From Nemertoderma westbladi (lineage: Eukaryota; Xenacoelomorpha; Nemertodermatida; Nemertodermatidae), in contig JAUCBJ010001050.1 of assembly GCA_032718475.1 (NCBI GenBank), forward strand, positions 1 through 20,767: DNA of 20,767 nucleotides. The letters are read 5' to 3'. The notes under the pieces are model-generated. The model saw nothing but the letters and a program-made list of their open reading frames with translations. It was not told the DNA's origin and searched no databases. Both the position numbers and the translations under genes were made by a program. Each line of letters starts with the position of its first letter. Within the stretch, counting starts at the first letter, position 1. Positions 8,920 to 18,354 of this stretch are shown here, one piece after another.

Positions 8920-9050
8920 TTATTGCACGGTTATCAAGTTATTTTCCCGTATATTTTACCCGAGGGCAGGAATAACCCGAGGGCGTAGCCCGAGGGTTTC
9001 CTGCCCGAGGGTAAAATATTAGGGAAAATAACTTGATAACCGGGCAATAA
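8920..9050. repeat. 131-bp hairpin with four CCCGAGGG boxes
   Basis: Arms of about 60 bases are almost perfectly complementary: TTATTGCACGGTTATCAAG at the left against CTTGATAACCGGGCAATAA at the right, continuing through TTATTTTCCC and TATTTTACCC. The centre is GGGC-GTA-GCCC. CCCGAGGG occurs at 8959, 8976, 8989 and 9004, always in the same orientation although it lies in opposite arms. A foldback/MITE element or structured end is likely. Confidence 0.88.
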
Positions 9051-9884
9051 ATGTGTTATTCCACATTATTAACATTTCTAAAAGGGTTTTGTTTGGGGGC
9101 AAGTGAAGTAAATGGGGCTTGGTATTTTGGGGGGATTAAATATATATCAATATATATTAAATCATTAAAATGTATTTGTGCGTTCAGAATGATTAAATAA
9201 TGCATAACTACAGTAGAAACCGGAAAATTAAAATTTTATATTTAATTTAATAATTTAATATTTAATAATATTTACAATTTTCCCTCATCCTCAGATATTT
9301 TCGATAAATGTATCATTTAATTTTGGTGAAAAAAGTATGTTTTAATAAACTATAGGCGCGCCAGATCCATATTTACTGTAGAACACATCATGCAGCAAGA
9401 ACCTTTAAAGTGAAAAAAAATGCAGTAGGTAGCCTAACTTTGAACCACTGATAGGCCTAATAATTTTCTAAAACCTTTTGTAAACTGGATAAAAATAGTG
9501 AGTCAGTGCCCCACCCTATCTAAATGGGACATTTGGAGCCTAGTCAGCCAGGATCTGAAATATTTCTTGAGTTTCCCGACACATTCACGAGTTACTATTT
9601 AAAAGTTTCATGATATAAAGACTAACATCGGTGTTTATTGTTCTTCGATAGGACGCAGTTTCACAGAGATTTGAGCTTATTGAGGAGACATTCGAGAATA
9701 TTCACTAACTCGCTATGCTCGTTCTTGTGAATGCCTGTACTTGATCCCTGCGTGACAGAAACACTTTAGGGCCTACTTTATATCGAATACATAAAAACTA
9801 ATTTATTTATTCATTATTAATTTATTAGGACTTCATATTGGCGTGCATGCGGAACCATTTATAGTAGACATATAAATATCAAGG

Positions 9885-9970
9885 AAAGGCATTGTGTAGT
9901 GGTTTAACAGTTTAAATCGGAGCCTTGAACGCGGGTCTCTGACTCCAGATGTTTGTGGGTTCGAGTCCAG
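9885..9970 (+). repeat. tRNA-derived segment, probable SINE head
   Basis: An A-box-like stretch (GTGTAGTGGTTTAACAG at 9894-9910) and a canonical B box, GGTTCGAGTCC at 9958-9968, lie at tRNA-like distance. The acceptor and T stems do not pair well, so it is not a working tRNA gene. Pol III internal promoters of SINEs look like this. The downstream SINE body and tail are not clearly bounded. Confidence 0.6.
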
Positions 9971-10641
9971 GAAGGTGGCCAGGGAAATTTTCATTTCGGA
10001 TTCGCATAAATCTCCGTTAGGCCTATATATAAAAAAGACTGATTCCGTGTTACATTACCGTAATCATTAGCATACTGTAGTTACAAAACAACAGTTTTAT
10101 TTAAAGCCAGCTTTATTATTATTTAAATAAAATCAATATTCATTTCCTTAAGACTGCGTCCAACTTACATATTAAACATAAAGATAGGAAAAGAGCACGA
10201 AATATGTACTGTAGGGCCTACATACTGTAGCCTGCTGTACAGGCTTGTATCGCTACCAGTCCACATCTTCAGAGCTTCGCAGCTTTATCCCCCAGGCAGT
10301 CGGTCAGCAATTAAGTGATGAACAAATCGTACAGTACCACACACAGGTACCACCAGTATTAAGCCTATACCATGCCAAGCAGCGTGGTCTGGTCAGCCCA
10401 CTGCCTGGCTACAGGCTGCGTACCGTACCGGTCTGGTACTTTCAATTTCAGACAATGGATAATGATACAAAAATGTGTTGTGGTACCGGTAGGTATGTTC
10501 TGACAATCTGATTTGATAATAGAGCTAGGCCTAGGATAATAGGCAGTTGCATAGCAACGCGGGAATATCACTGATATTTTCCCGTGGGCAAAAAGTGATA
10601 TTTTTTAGGTAGCCCACTATTAGAAGTGATATTTAACCCGC

Positions 10642-11676
10642 TCATAAATGGGGAATAACACGACTTGTTGATACCTTTTTTGTATCCTTATTATATACTC
10701 GATATCCCTTCCTTTCACAATCATATCCAACGAACACATGTTTGACACTTTTAGTATCCCATTTCTTCCTTTTTTCGTCTGGAACATGAACCCATGCGTC
10801 ACACCCAAACACTTTAAACTCAGCTACTGATGGTTTAACTCCATAAAAACATTCATATGGTACTTTAGAACAAACGGCTTTGGTTGAACAGCGATTGTTT
10901 ATAAACGCAGAAGTAAGAACAGCTTCTGCCCAAAATGAAATAGGTAGTTTAGCATATTGTAAAATTGCTCTCCCACTTTCAACCAAAGTTCGATTTTTTC
11001 TCTCAGCTATTCCGTTCTGTTGTGGTGAGTAACAAACAGTCATCTGTCTTAATATGCCTTTTTCCTTAAAATAATTTTTGAATGCATCATTGACGTACTC
11101 TGTTCCGTTGTCAAAGCGTAGTTTTTTAATTAGTTTTCCTGTTTGTCTCTCTGCCATATGTTTATATTCCAGAAACTTGTCTATCACTTCGCTTTTGGCC
11201 TTCATAAAATATACCGCACAAAATCGAGATTTATCATCGATAAATGTCACAAAGTATCGATTCCCACCTAATGATACTTCAGACATGGGACCGCATACGT
11301 CAGAATGAACAAGTTGTAGAACACAATCGGATTTAGAGCTACTTTCCTTTGGAAATTCATTTCTGGATTGTTTTCCCAAAACACATCCTTCACAAAATTT
11401 CAACTGATCTTTCGTATTTAAGTCAATTCCATGTACAAGTTCATCATTAAACATTTTTCTTAATGTTTGTTCATTGACATGTCCAAGGCGACAATGCCAC
11501 AAATCTATGTTTGATTCAGATTGAGCAAAATTTACCTCATGTTTCTCTTTATTTACGTGGCCTTCAAGCTCATATTGATTACCATTCTCGGGAATTTTTG
11601 CAGTGATTAACAATTTATTGCTTTGTTCGCTAAATACATTACACCATGTTCTCACTAAACACGACTTGGCAATCAT
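10642..11676 (-). CDS. pol: Copia integrase, truncated at its C-terminus by insertion
   Basis: It catalyses integration of element cDNA. The GAG-pre-integrase region has the HHCC zinc site (WHCRLGH at 60-66, CEGC at 95-98). The catalytic core shows Asp126 (VHSDVCGP), Asp189 (RFDNGTEY) and Glu225 (GIAERKNRT), with 35 residues between the last two as in the DD35E family. The C-terminal part holds FGCDAWVHVPDEKRKKWD and GYRVYN, and breaks off after STSR; the last four codons before the stop belong to the inserted DNA. The frame is +1 relative to the gag-protease frame with an overlap at 11639-11676. The Met at 11676 is likely an artefact of that frame change. Confidence 0.93.
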   Translation of the reverse strand: MIAKSCLVRTWCNVFSEQSNKLLITAKIPENGNQYELEGHVNKEKHEVNFAQSESNIDLWHCRLGHVNEQTLRKMFNDELVHGIDLNTKDQLKFCEGCVLGKQSRNEFPKESSSKSDCVLQLVHSDVCGPMSEVSLGGNRYFVTFIDDKSRFCAVYFMKAKSEVIDKFLEYKHMAERQTGKLIKKLRFDNGTEYVNDAFKNYFKEKGILRQMTVCYSPQQNGIAERKNRTLVESGRAILQYAKLPISFWAEAVLTSAFINNRCSTKAVCSKVPYECFYGVKPSVAEFKVFGCDAWVHVPDEKRKKWDTKSVKHVFVGYDCERKGYRVYNKDTKKVSTSRVIPHL

Positions 11677-12919
11677 GATTTGTTATTTTCTTCACTGATA
11701 ATAAATTTTGACACAAACTCGGAACAAATAAAACATTCTCAAATTGACATCTTTTAATCATAAATGCATCATTTAAATTGTTCCATTTAACCATTCCAAT
11801 ACCCAAAGCTTCAACAGTTTCTTTATTAGCTAAATGAATGACACTGGGATTTTGTAATTCAACGTATTCATGAAAATTATCACGTTTACAGCACATATGT
11901 TGCGTAGCTCCTGAATCTATAAACCATTTACTACTATTATCATTTTTGTGAGATATTCCATTGCTCGATAAACACCAAAAGGTAAAATCATTCTCATCGT
12001 TTTCTAATCGAACTACATTAGCACCTTGGTTTGATAAACCAGAACTTCCTCTACTGTTCGTACTCGTAACATTATTATCTGGGCGTGTGCAGTATCTAGC
12101 TATATGCCCATATGTACCACAATTGAAACACCTTGGCGATTGGCCGAAGCTGTTCCTAGCACTGTAACTATTATTATTATTATTAGAATTACCTGCATTT
12201 CTAGGCCAGCTGCTACCTCTTCCTCGAGCACTACCTCCGCGAAGTCCTCTGTTCCATGACGCACGACCTCTACCTTGATAATTACCTGAAGCAGCATTGG
12301 CAAATAAAGCATCATTTTCGTCTGAATCAAATTTATGTGTTTCTTTCTTTTTTTGTTCTTCCATTAATAATTTTTGTCTCAGAAATTCTATAGATAGATC
12401 ATTAGACATTTCTAATGTGCTTACCAGCATTTCGTACGATCTTGGTAAACTAAGCAGTAATTCCCATATTTGCTCTTTTTCCGGCACATTTGCTCCAATA
12501 GCATCCAGTTGAGCCGTCAATTCCTGATGCTTATTGATATGACTCATCATATCGTCGCCTTCTTGCATAACAGCGTCTCTATACTTTCTTTTATAATAAA
12601 TTATATTTTGCATCGTTTGCATTTCGAACTGAGTCTTCAATCCATTCCACGCGTCTAATGCAGATGGTTTCCCCATCACTAGAGGTAATTGTGAATCGGC
12701 AAGATGCAAATTAATTTCTGCGCGAGCTTTCTGATCTTTCTTCAACCATTTTTGAAACGCATCGCCTGCTGCTTGTGGTGCGGGTTCACTACCATTTACA
12801 ACATCCCACAGATCCATTGAAATCAGTACCATTTGCATTTTATGCTTCCACATAAACCAGTTTTGTCCTGTAAATTTATCAGTACGTAAACCAACTTTAT
12901 ATTCACTGGACATCCTCAC
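11639..12919 (-). CDS. gag: Copia Gag with zinc knuckle and aspartic protease
   Basis: 426 residues. The N-terminal DUF4219/UBN2-type Gag starts with FTGQNWFMWKHKM and continues to about residue 200. Next is an Arg/Gly- and Asn-rich linker (the Asn run is coded by an ATT/AAT microsatellite at 12168-12187). The CX2CX4HX4C nucleocapsid zinc knuckle is Cys264, Cys267, His272, Cys277. The aspartic protease active site is Asp335-Ser-Gly (WFIDSGATQHM), followed by NLLSVKK. The frame stops with TAA (11639-11641) just where integrase begins in the +1 frame. The ATG at 12919 lies about 170 bases inside the 5' LTR, a normal leader length. Confidence 0.94.
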   Translation of the reverse strand: MRMSSEYKVGLRTDKFTGQNWFMWKHKMQMVLISMDLWDVVNGSEPAPQAAGDAFQKWLKKDQKARAEINLHLADSQLPLVMGKPSALDAWNGLKTQFEMQTMQNIIYYKRKYRDAVMQEGDDMMSHINKHQELTAQLDAIGANVPEKEQIWELLLSLPRSYEMLVSTLEMSNDLSIEFLRQKLLMEEQKKKETHKFDSDENDALFANAASGNYQGRGRASWNRGLRGGSARGRGSSWPRNAGNSNNNNNSYSARNSFGQSPRCFNCGTYGHIARYCTRPDNNVTSTNSRGSSGLSNQGANVVRLENDENDFTFWCLSSNGISHKNDNSSKWFIDSGATQHMCCKRDNFHEYVELQNPSVIHLANKETVEALGIGMVKWNNLNDAFMIKRCQFENVLFVPSLCQNLLSVKKITNHDCQVVFSENMV

Positions 12920-13078
12920 AAGCTATATTACTCAACATAAATTTACTCTCAATTCTCAATAAAAGTTATACAGTACATTAGTACATACAGTACATACAAT
13001 ACACAGTACGACAAACACAGTTCACATCATTTTACCCATACAACAGAGGTCGGTTAGTACATGTTGTAATTAAACGTT

Positions 13079-13092
13079 CTGGGCCCATAACC
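13079..13092 (-). promoter_or_regulatory. Primer-binding site for initiator tRNA-Met anticodon arm
   Basis: Directly inside the 5' LTR the minus strand reads GGTTATGGGCCCAG. Its complement CTGGGCCCATAACC equals the anticodon stem-loop of eukaryotic initiator tRNA-Met, ending around nucleotides 39-40. Drosophila copia is known to prime with a 5' half of this tRNA cleaved at that site, so this element probably does the same. Confidence 0.85.
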
Positions 13093-13340
13093 TATTAGAA
13101 AACAATTTATAACTGTATCTCAAACAACCTTTTAATCGAAACATAAAATCGCTTTTCAAACTAGAAATAATATATCGTACAGTAAGTTACATTAACAGCT
13201 GATAGTCCATTTGAGTTTAGAAGACAAACAAACGCCCATCACCAATATACATAGAGATATTACAAAACAGAACAATATTAGATTTGTGCAATACAGTTTG
13301 GCAGAGTACTTGACGAACAAATAATAAAATATTTCCAACA
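13093..13340 (-). repeat. Copia 5' LTR
   Basis: 248 bp, same ends as the partner LTR with two differences. It should contain the element's promoter; no clear TATA box was assigned. The target duplication GAACT follows at 13341-13345. Confidence 0.96.
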
Positions 13341-13914
13341 GAACTGTGCATATATTAGGCCTACTAACTTTGTATATAATTGAGTTAATTATTTTCCATT
13401 TGGTCGTTTGTACATTGGCTTCTAAAAATTTATTTTGCCTTAATGCATTTTTATTTATCCTGTTTGCATTATTAAACTTATTTTTATTTACCTTAAATAG
13501 TTTGAAATCTGAAGGTGATTTAGTGTGGTGCCAAATGATTAATGATTTTTCTTTTATTCTCTTAAAAACGAATAGGGCAGTAAGACTAGGACTAGTACAA
13601 GGACAAGACAACTGAATAGGCAACAGGCGCATTTGTACACAAACCACTAGGTAGGGAAAGTACAGGCTGAGCTGTTAATCAATAAGTAAGTCAATAGAAT
13701 GTAAGCAATATATGGTATAATGGTGTAGGACAACAGTAACAGAATGGCACGCCTAACTAATACATAAATATACAAAGGGGGGCCAATTATATAGCGACAG
13801 GGATGGCCGTGCAAGGGAATGTAATGGCCACATATAATAAACAGAGTGACATTGAGTTTATGGGGGGATATTGTGATATTGAGTTTACAGAGTGAATGTC
13901 CGCTATAACATGGC

Positions 13915-14360
13915 TCATGGGCGCGACAGGAATCATTATTTTCTATAGTGTGATATATTTGATCTAAAACCACAAGTAGTTGAAGAAAAGGTGAGCGGCC
14001 TTTTCTAAAACCGTACTGAGCACTATGATAAAGTGGACGAAGATGGATGTAAGTTGGCATGGAGATACATCGTTCTAGAATTTTCGAGGGTATGGCAAGT
14101 AAAGATATAGGTCGGTAAATGAGTTTTATTGCCCTTCTTATGGTGATATTTATGTTTGCATTCGGTTATCTTTAAACTCCAAAACCAATGCAGCTAAAGA
14201 TTGTGCTAGTTGTACGCTTACTTATTGAAGGAAACGTGGTGGTAAATTAGGATCTACTGGTTTTGGTAACATTTAGTGATGTTAGGAGTAGTTGTACAGT
14301 GGATACAGACACATCGTAGTCGTCAATAAAGTTATCGTGGTGGGGATCAGTGGGGGATAA
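13915..14360 (-). pseudogene. Non-LTR RT fragment C
   Basis: On the minus strand, in changing frames: DDYDVSVSTVQLLLTSL and VTKTSR (near 14320-14260), VQLAQSLAALVLEFKDN (near 14210-14170), YRPISLLAIPSKILERC (near 14115-14065) and YHSAQYGFRKGRSPFLQLL (near 14030-13980). These are RT motifs 0-2. Nothing RT-like follows below 13915. Stops and frameshifts are present. It lies downstream of exon 1 of the MFS gene, probably in its intron. Confidence 0.72.
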
Positions 14361-14623
14361 TGTTGGAGGAGTAATTCCTGCTGTATTTGTTTTTAGAAAC
14401 TATAGGAAACTTGCAAAACCAAGTTCATTATTTTTCTTGGTACTGTTTTCTAAGAAACTAATTAATTTTCAGTGACCTATTTGGTGCGGTACCTAAGTTC
14501 TTATGAAATTGCCATTATATTATCAAAGCATCCTTTTTCATTTGCCTATTTCACAACCAGTTGCCTACATACATTTACGAGAGTATAATATATATAAAAG
14601 TCTACAATAGGATCTAAACTAAC

Positions 14624-14954
14624 CTGTGCCAATGTACCCGATCACTAAGGATATCTTCACGCCTACAGTGGCGGCTACGCCACCGACTATAATGTAGAAG
14701 AGAACCCTGGAACCCGCGAAGGTCCCGAACAGAATCCCAACGAGAGTTTCATCGAAGCCCTTAGCCACGGCTCGAGGAGGGAAGAAAGCTGCCGGGAGGG
14801 AGTAGTTGACGGACATGTTGAACTGGAGGCAGCAAAAGATAACGAGGATGGTTAATCTGTTACGGATGCAGCTACTTCGCTGAGGGGTGTTGGTTGTAGT
14901 GACGTTATCCGGAGGACCTGCAGTCTCACCTGTCACGGTGTCACCAACCGCCAT
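14624..14954 (-). CDS. MFS transporter, SLC18B1-like, first coding exon
   Basis: It encodes 110 residues plus one base, starting at ATG 14954. A hydrophilic, Thr-rich cytoplasmic N-terminus (1-30) is followed by TM1 (LTILVIFCCLQF... about 34-57), TM2 (about 71-93) and the start of TM3. The spacing and the FFPPRAVAKGFDETLVGILFGTFAGSR region match the N-terminus of vesicular amine/polyamine-type MFS carriers of the SLC18B1 group. The exon ends at ACAG|GTTAGT (donor GT at complement 14622-14623), phase 1. No following exon was recognised to the left, so the intron is long, filled with transposons, or the gene is truncated. Confidence 0.78.
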
Positions 14955-16233
14955 GGTTTATGCAACAGTTACTATGTTAAAAAGTAGAAACTTTTATTAA
15001 TTTTAATTTATATATATATTGTGTGTTAAATATAGAACGTTGGAAATATTTTACCAAAATAAATATAATATTTACTTTAATAGGATTGCAAATACTAAAG
15101 CTATATTTTTGACAGAATGCTAACTTTTGTATCGTTTGTACCTGTTTCTTTTATCTTTGATTACAATAAAAAGCTATTTATATGACTACCATAATGAAAA
15201 ATAATTATTACGACATTTCTATCTATATTATCATTGTTTTAATTGCGTTAATTGCCTCTTAATTTGCTGTTAATTTATTATCCATGTATTTCTGTTTGTT
15301 TATTAGATCTTTTATCGCTTTATTACGGGCTTGTACCTTACCATTGTTTACCATTGGTTGTATCAAAGTTCCTTAACCCCCATTAGCTCTACTACTATAC
15401 TGTTTGTGTTGTGACGCGCATTTTAGGACACTCCCCTTTTGTTAATAATATAATTTTATTATTCAACAAAATTGTATTTTTTGAATTGATTTATAACTGA
15501 CACTTAAAGAATTAGGATTTTACTTTATTCCGATAAATAAAGTCAAATTATTTTCCCAAAAATGGCGGTAATTTATGTTCCTAAATACATTGGATTGTTA
15601 ATAAAACAGCTGATTTTTCTTCCTGAAAATTGAGTCTTTCAAGGACACTGTTTTTATCATTGTTTTTATCCTTGTTTTTATGCTGCTGTACAATTGATAT
15701 TCGATTCATCATTCAGCAACCGAATTCGTACGATTTCTGGTTTTGAGGCATAGTGGTACTATCAGATACAAAAACAACTTGTACCGGTACTACTGCCTGT
15801 TAGGTAAGGATTCCCTATTTATATAATGGTTTCCTGCGAGAAATGTCTGGCGACAAGTTAGGATTTTTTGGAATAAAATTACGTATTATTTCAAAAACAA
15901 ATATATATTTTTTTCTCTTATGACCCCTTCATTTATAATTAACGTCGATTGATAAAACTCACTCAGCAAATTCAAACATCGCTCATAGATCTCATGGTCA
16001 GAAGGAAACCAAGTATAATTAAATTATTATATATATAATTTTTTTGGAAATAGAATATTTCAAATTTGTGAGCTGTGAAACTCTTACCCTATCTTCTCAG
16101 TATTTAGAAATATACAGTACTTCTAAGTTTTATTTATAAAGTGGTTACCACTTTATAAAGCGTAACGGTACAAAATTTCATTTTGAATATAAAAAATGTC
16201 CTGCTACTACGAGCTTCAATAATTTGATAATAT
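14955..16233. other. Intergenic region between divergent MFS and BAP31-like genes
   Basis: About 1.28 kb of AT-rich DNA between two genes transcribed away from each other, so it should hold both promoters. TATATATATA at about 15009-15018, upstream of the MFS exon, is a candidate TATA element but may be chance in this base composition. No open frame, RNA gene or clear transposon was seen. Confidence 0.4.
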
Positions 16234-16251
16234 ATGTTGATATCTCGAGAA

Positions 16252-17001
16252 ATGTCGAATCAGTTGCTTCTTCTTGCTTCTATTCTAGCCATTGAAATTA
16301 TCATCACCATTTTTCTCTGCGTCCCATTCATAAAAACGTCGGTGTGGCAGAAACAATTCAGAAATCGTCTATTCGCGCGCATGGGCGTTTACGGAGGGAT
16401 TGTATTTATGGCAGTTGTACTTCTGTGTTTACTATTGGTAGATGCTGCGAAAGAAATGATACAACATATCGCCGAACAAAATGAATTTTCAAATACAACT
16501 AATGTTCTTGACAGATGCGAGATAAATATGAAACTATTTCGAGCTCAAGTTAATTTTTGTGTAACGGGATTCTCGTTATTTTTTCTATTTGTAATCGTCA
16601 GACTTTTTAGACTCATCTCTCAGCACTCCACGTTGGCGGCATCTAGTGCGACTGCTATTAGGCAAGCCGAAGGAGCCTCAAATATCTATAAGGTCTTGAG
16701 TAATATAAATTCTATAAGGAACCAATCAATGAGAAGGGAGTATGAAGGTCTATGCAAGAGGAACTTTGATTTCGGGACGGTGGGATTTATGGGTGATCAC
16801 GACATTGGTGATGCTCGGAGGAGAAATAACACGAAACTGAAACAAGTTAAGAACAAACTGGTGCCGGTCGATTTGTTGGCGATAAAAAAGAAGTTCGAGA
16901 ATTTTGGAATTCTTGGTAATGAATGCGATCGTATCTTTGAAGAATTGGCGAAACTACAGAGAGAAACCGATCCATCGCTAGGCAACAAAAAGGACAAATA
17001 A
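16252..17001 (+). CDS. BAP29/BAP31-like ER membrane protein, intronless
   Basis: B-cell receptor-associated protein family, an ER chaperone and sorting factor. Numbered from the upstream ATG at 16234 (255 residues): TM1 at about 11-32 ending in CVPF, then WQKQFRNRL, TM2 at 51-71 ending LLLVDAAKE, the signature MKLFRAQ at 99-105, TM3 at 106-125, LISQHSTLAAS, and a C-terminal CDRIFEELAKLQ block. It ends in KKDK, a KKXX ER-retrieval signal. The start at 16252 (MSNQLLLL) fits the family better than 16234, which adds six residues. The middle of the tail (150-225), normally a long coiled coil, is strongly diverged. No intron interrupts it, unlike typical animal BAP genes; a retrogene or a lineage-specific intron-poor paralog is possible. 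Confidence 0.88.
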   Translation: MSNQLLLLASILAIEIIITIFLCVPFIKTSVWQKQFRNRLFARMGVYGGIVFMAVVLLCLLLVDAAKEMIQHIAEQNEFSNTTNVLDRCEINMKLFRAQVNFCVTGFSLFFLFVIVRLFRLISQHSTLAASSATAIRQAEGASNIYKVLSNINSIRNQSMRREYEGLCKRNFDFGTVGFMGDHDIGDARRRNNTKLKQVKNKLVPVDLLAIKKKFENFGILGNECDRIFEELAKLQRETDPSLGNKKDK

Positions 17002-17010
17002 TAAAATAAA
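17000..17010 (+). promoter_or_regulatory. Two AATAAA signals overlapping the BAP31-like stop
   Basis: AATAAA occurs at 17000-17005, overlapping the TAA stop, and at 17005-17010. If used, the mRNA would have a very short 3' UTR. In this AT-rich DNA chance occurrence cannot be excluded. Confidence 0.4.
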
Positions 17011-17176
17011 CAAATTAATCTAATACACACCATGACCCGTAATTTAGAGTCATTTTCTGATGAACGTAGTAACCCAATCATATTTTTATTGTCACATTGT
17101 TTGAAATTCAACTCACCGTCGATGTCTGCATGGATACTCAGAATCACTAGAGGGAGCCCAACGGCTCCTCAGCTCA

Positions 17177-17314
17177 TTAGAACATGCTGCTTCTAGTGTT
17201 GGTCTTTTTATTAACTCCAGAAAGACCAAAATTTTGACAGTTAACTTTGAAAGTCCTCAGCAAGTAGATGTAGATGTCTGCATGGAGCCAGAATTTTATA
17301 TTTTGACATTATAA
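17177..17314 (+). pseudogene. Short non-LTR RT fragment D
   Basis: The plus frame reads LEHAASSVGLFINSRKTKIL followed by TVNFESPQQVDVDV and ends at TAA 17312. GLxINxxKTK is the conserved stretch after the catalytic YADD in CR1/RTE-like reverse transcriptases. Nothing else of the element is recognisable. GATGTCTGCATGGA occurs within it (17273) and upstream (17121), suggesting a small duplication. Confidence 0.6.
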
Positions 17315-17578
17315 CATGAATTTACATTGTGTAAAAAGAATCACTTTTCACGTGCTATTTCCATAAAATAGGGTACGGAAATTTTGTTACATTATGTCAA
17401 CTTTTCGGCGTTCTGAATGCTTAATTGTTAGCTTTAACTTAATTTTGTAATGTTTAATAATAAGTTAAAGCAGATAAATGTAAATAAATAGATAACTATA
17501 TTAAATAAATAATATTAATATAGTATTAGTACGGCAGATATATGCCGTTTTTTCGATGAACCTGGCATGGGAAAACAT

Positions 17579-18354
17579 CATGCCCCGGAATACAGTGTCG
17601 TAATTCAATGACACGACCAACCCGCCCCCCCCTCCCTATCTTTTACTACAAATCTTAATGAGATTTCATAAAATTTGAGACATAGAGAGTTTAACTTCCC
17701 GAACACTTACTGGGTCTGGGTGAACCAGAATTTTTATTTTTGCTTTCAATCTTTAGCTACAAGCGTTTAACAAAGTGTCTCTGGTGATATTGCACCGGCC
17801 CCACCGCAGTTATTATTCAACCTTATAGTGATTGAAAGCTGGCTCTGCAAGGATTCCAAATATGTAAAATTGGTTAGGAAATAGCTAAGCTAATGAGCAT
17901 TCAAAAATTGCACGGTTTTGACAAAGCTAGGCTATTTTCTTTTCTATTTAATTAATACACAATATTCTGAAACATTTTGTTAATGTTTGAATATCTAGTG
18001 TGATTAATGATGTAATGCATTGTTCCCCAGCTACGTATTGCTTAAACAAATGTTCCAGAATATGATGCATTTATTATATAGAATAAAATAGCCTGGCGCA
18101 GATGCGAAAAAACCATGCAACTTTTGAACGCCCGTAATCTCAGCTATTTTTCAACTATTTTTGTAGAAAAATAACTGTAGTACGACTGGCACAATATCGT
18201 CAGAGACACTTTTTTTAAATGCTTGTAGCTAAGTGGTCGGGAGATGAAACTATCTCTGTTTAAAATTTAATGAAATCTCATAAGAAATGTAGAAAAATTA
18301 GGGGGGGGGGGGGGGGGGGTGTCACTGAATTACGACACTATATTCTGGGGCATG
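17579..18354. mobile_element. ~776-bp element with long terminal inverted repeats
   Basis: CATGCCCCGGAATACAGTGT at 17579 is mirrored by ACACTATATTCTGGGGCATG ending at 18354. The arms stay complementary for roughly 250 bases (TGTCGTAATTCA, ATGAGATTTCAT, TAGCTACAAGC, AAAGTGTCTCTG). The left arm has about 45 extra bases (17711-17756). A C-rich run in the left arm (17620-17636) matches 19 consecutive G at 18301-18319 in the right arm. No coding region. No convincing target duplication was found, so the class is open. Confidence 0.82.

Larger units (their letters stand above)
8916..10653. mobile_element. ~1.74-kb composite insertion within copia pol
   Basis: The pol reading leaves off after STSR at about 10660 and resumes with DIKFNE at about 8908. 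The flanks AATATCA (8909-8915) and AATAACA (10654-10660) may be an imperfect target duplication. Inside are a 131-bp hairpin at the left end, AT-rich sequence (9060-9880), a tRNA-like segment (9885-9970), many TACTGTA/TACAGTA words, and small stem-loops near the right end (10560-10640, repeated GTGATATT). No protein of the element itself is seen, so it is non-autonomous or a mosaic of several insertions. Exact ends are uncertain by several bases. Confidence 0.7.
6787..13340 (-). mobile_element. Ty1/copia LTR retrotransposon, both LTRs present, pol interrupted
   Basis: The element lies on the minus strand with 248-bp LTRs at both ends and the 5-bp target duplication GAACT at 6782-6786 and 13341-13345. 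Gene order is gag-protease, integrase, RT-RNase H, the copia-type order with integrase before RT. A ~1.74-kb insertion (about 8916-10653) separates integrase from RT; without it the element would be about 4.8 kb, normal for copia. The LTRs differ at two positions (about 0.8 %), so the insertion is young. The primer-binding site and polypurine tract are intact. The copy should not be autonomous because pol is broken. Confidence 0.96.

Noticed and set aside
9889-9975. Functional tRNA gene
   Set aside because: The B box is good but acceptor and T stems do not pair, so a tRNA-derived SINE head is more likely.
10245-10571. Overlapping 88- and 68-codon frames on both strands
   Set aside because: No recognisable domain; they lie inside the insertion in copia pol in a GTACC-rich repeat-like stretch.
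12100-12330. 76-codon minus frame within gag
   Set aside because: Shadow of the Gag frame, with Ile/Val runs produced by the Asn microsatellite.
13192-13647. 151-codon minus frame
   Set aside because: It overlaps the copia LTR and crosses its boundary, with no protein signature.
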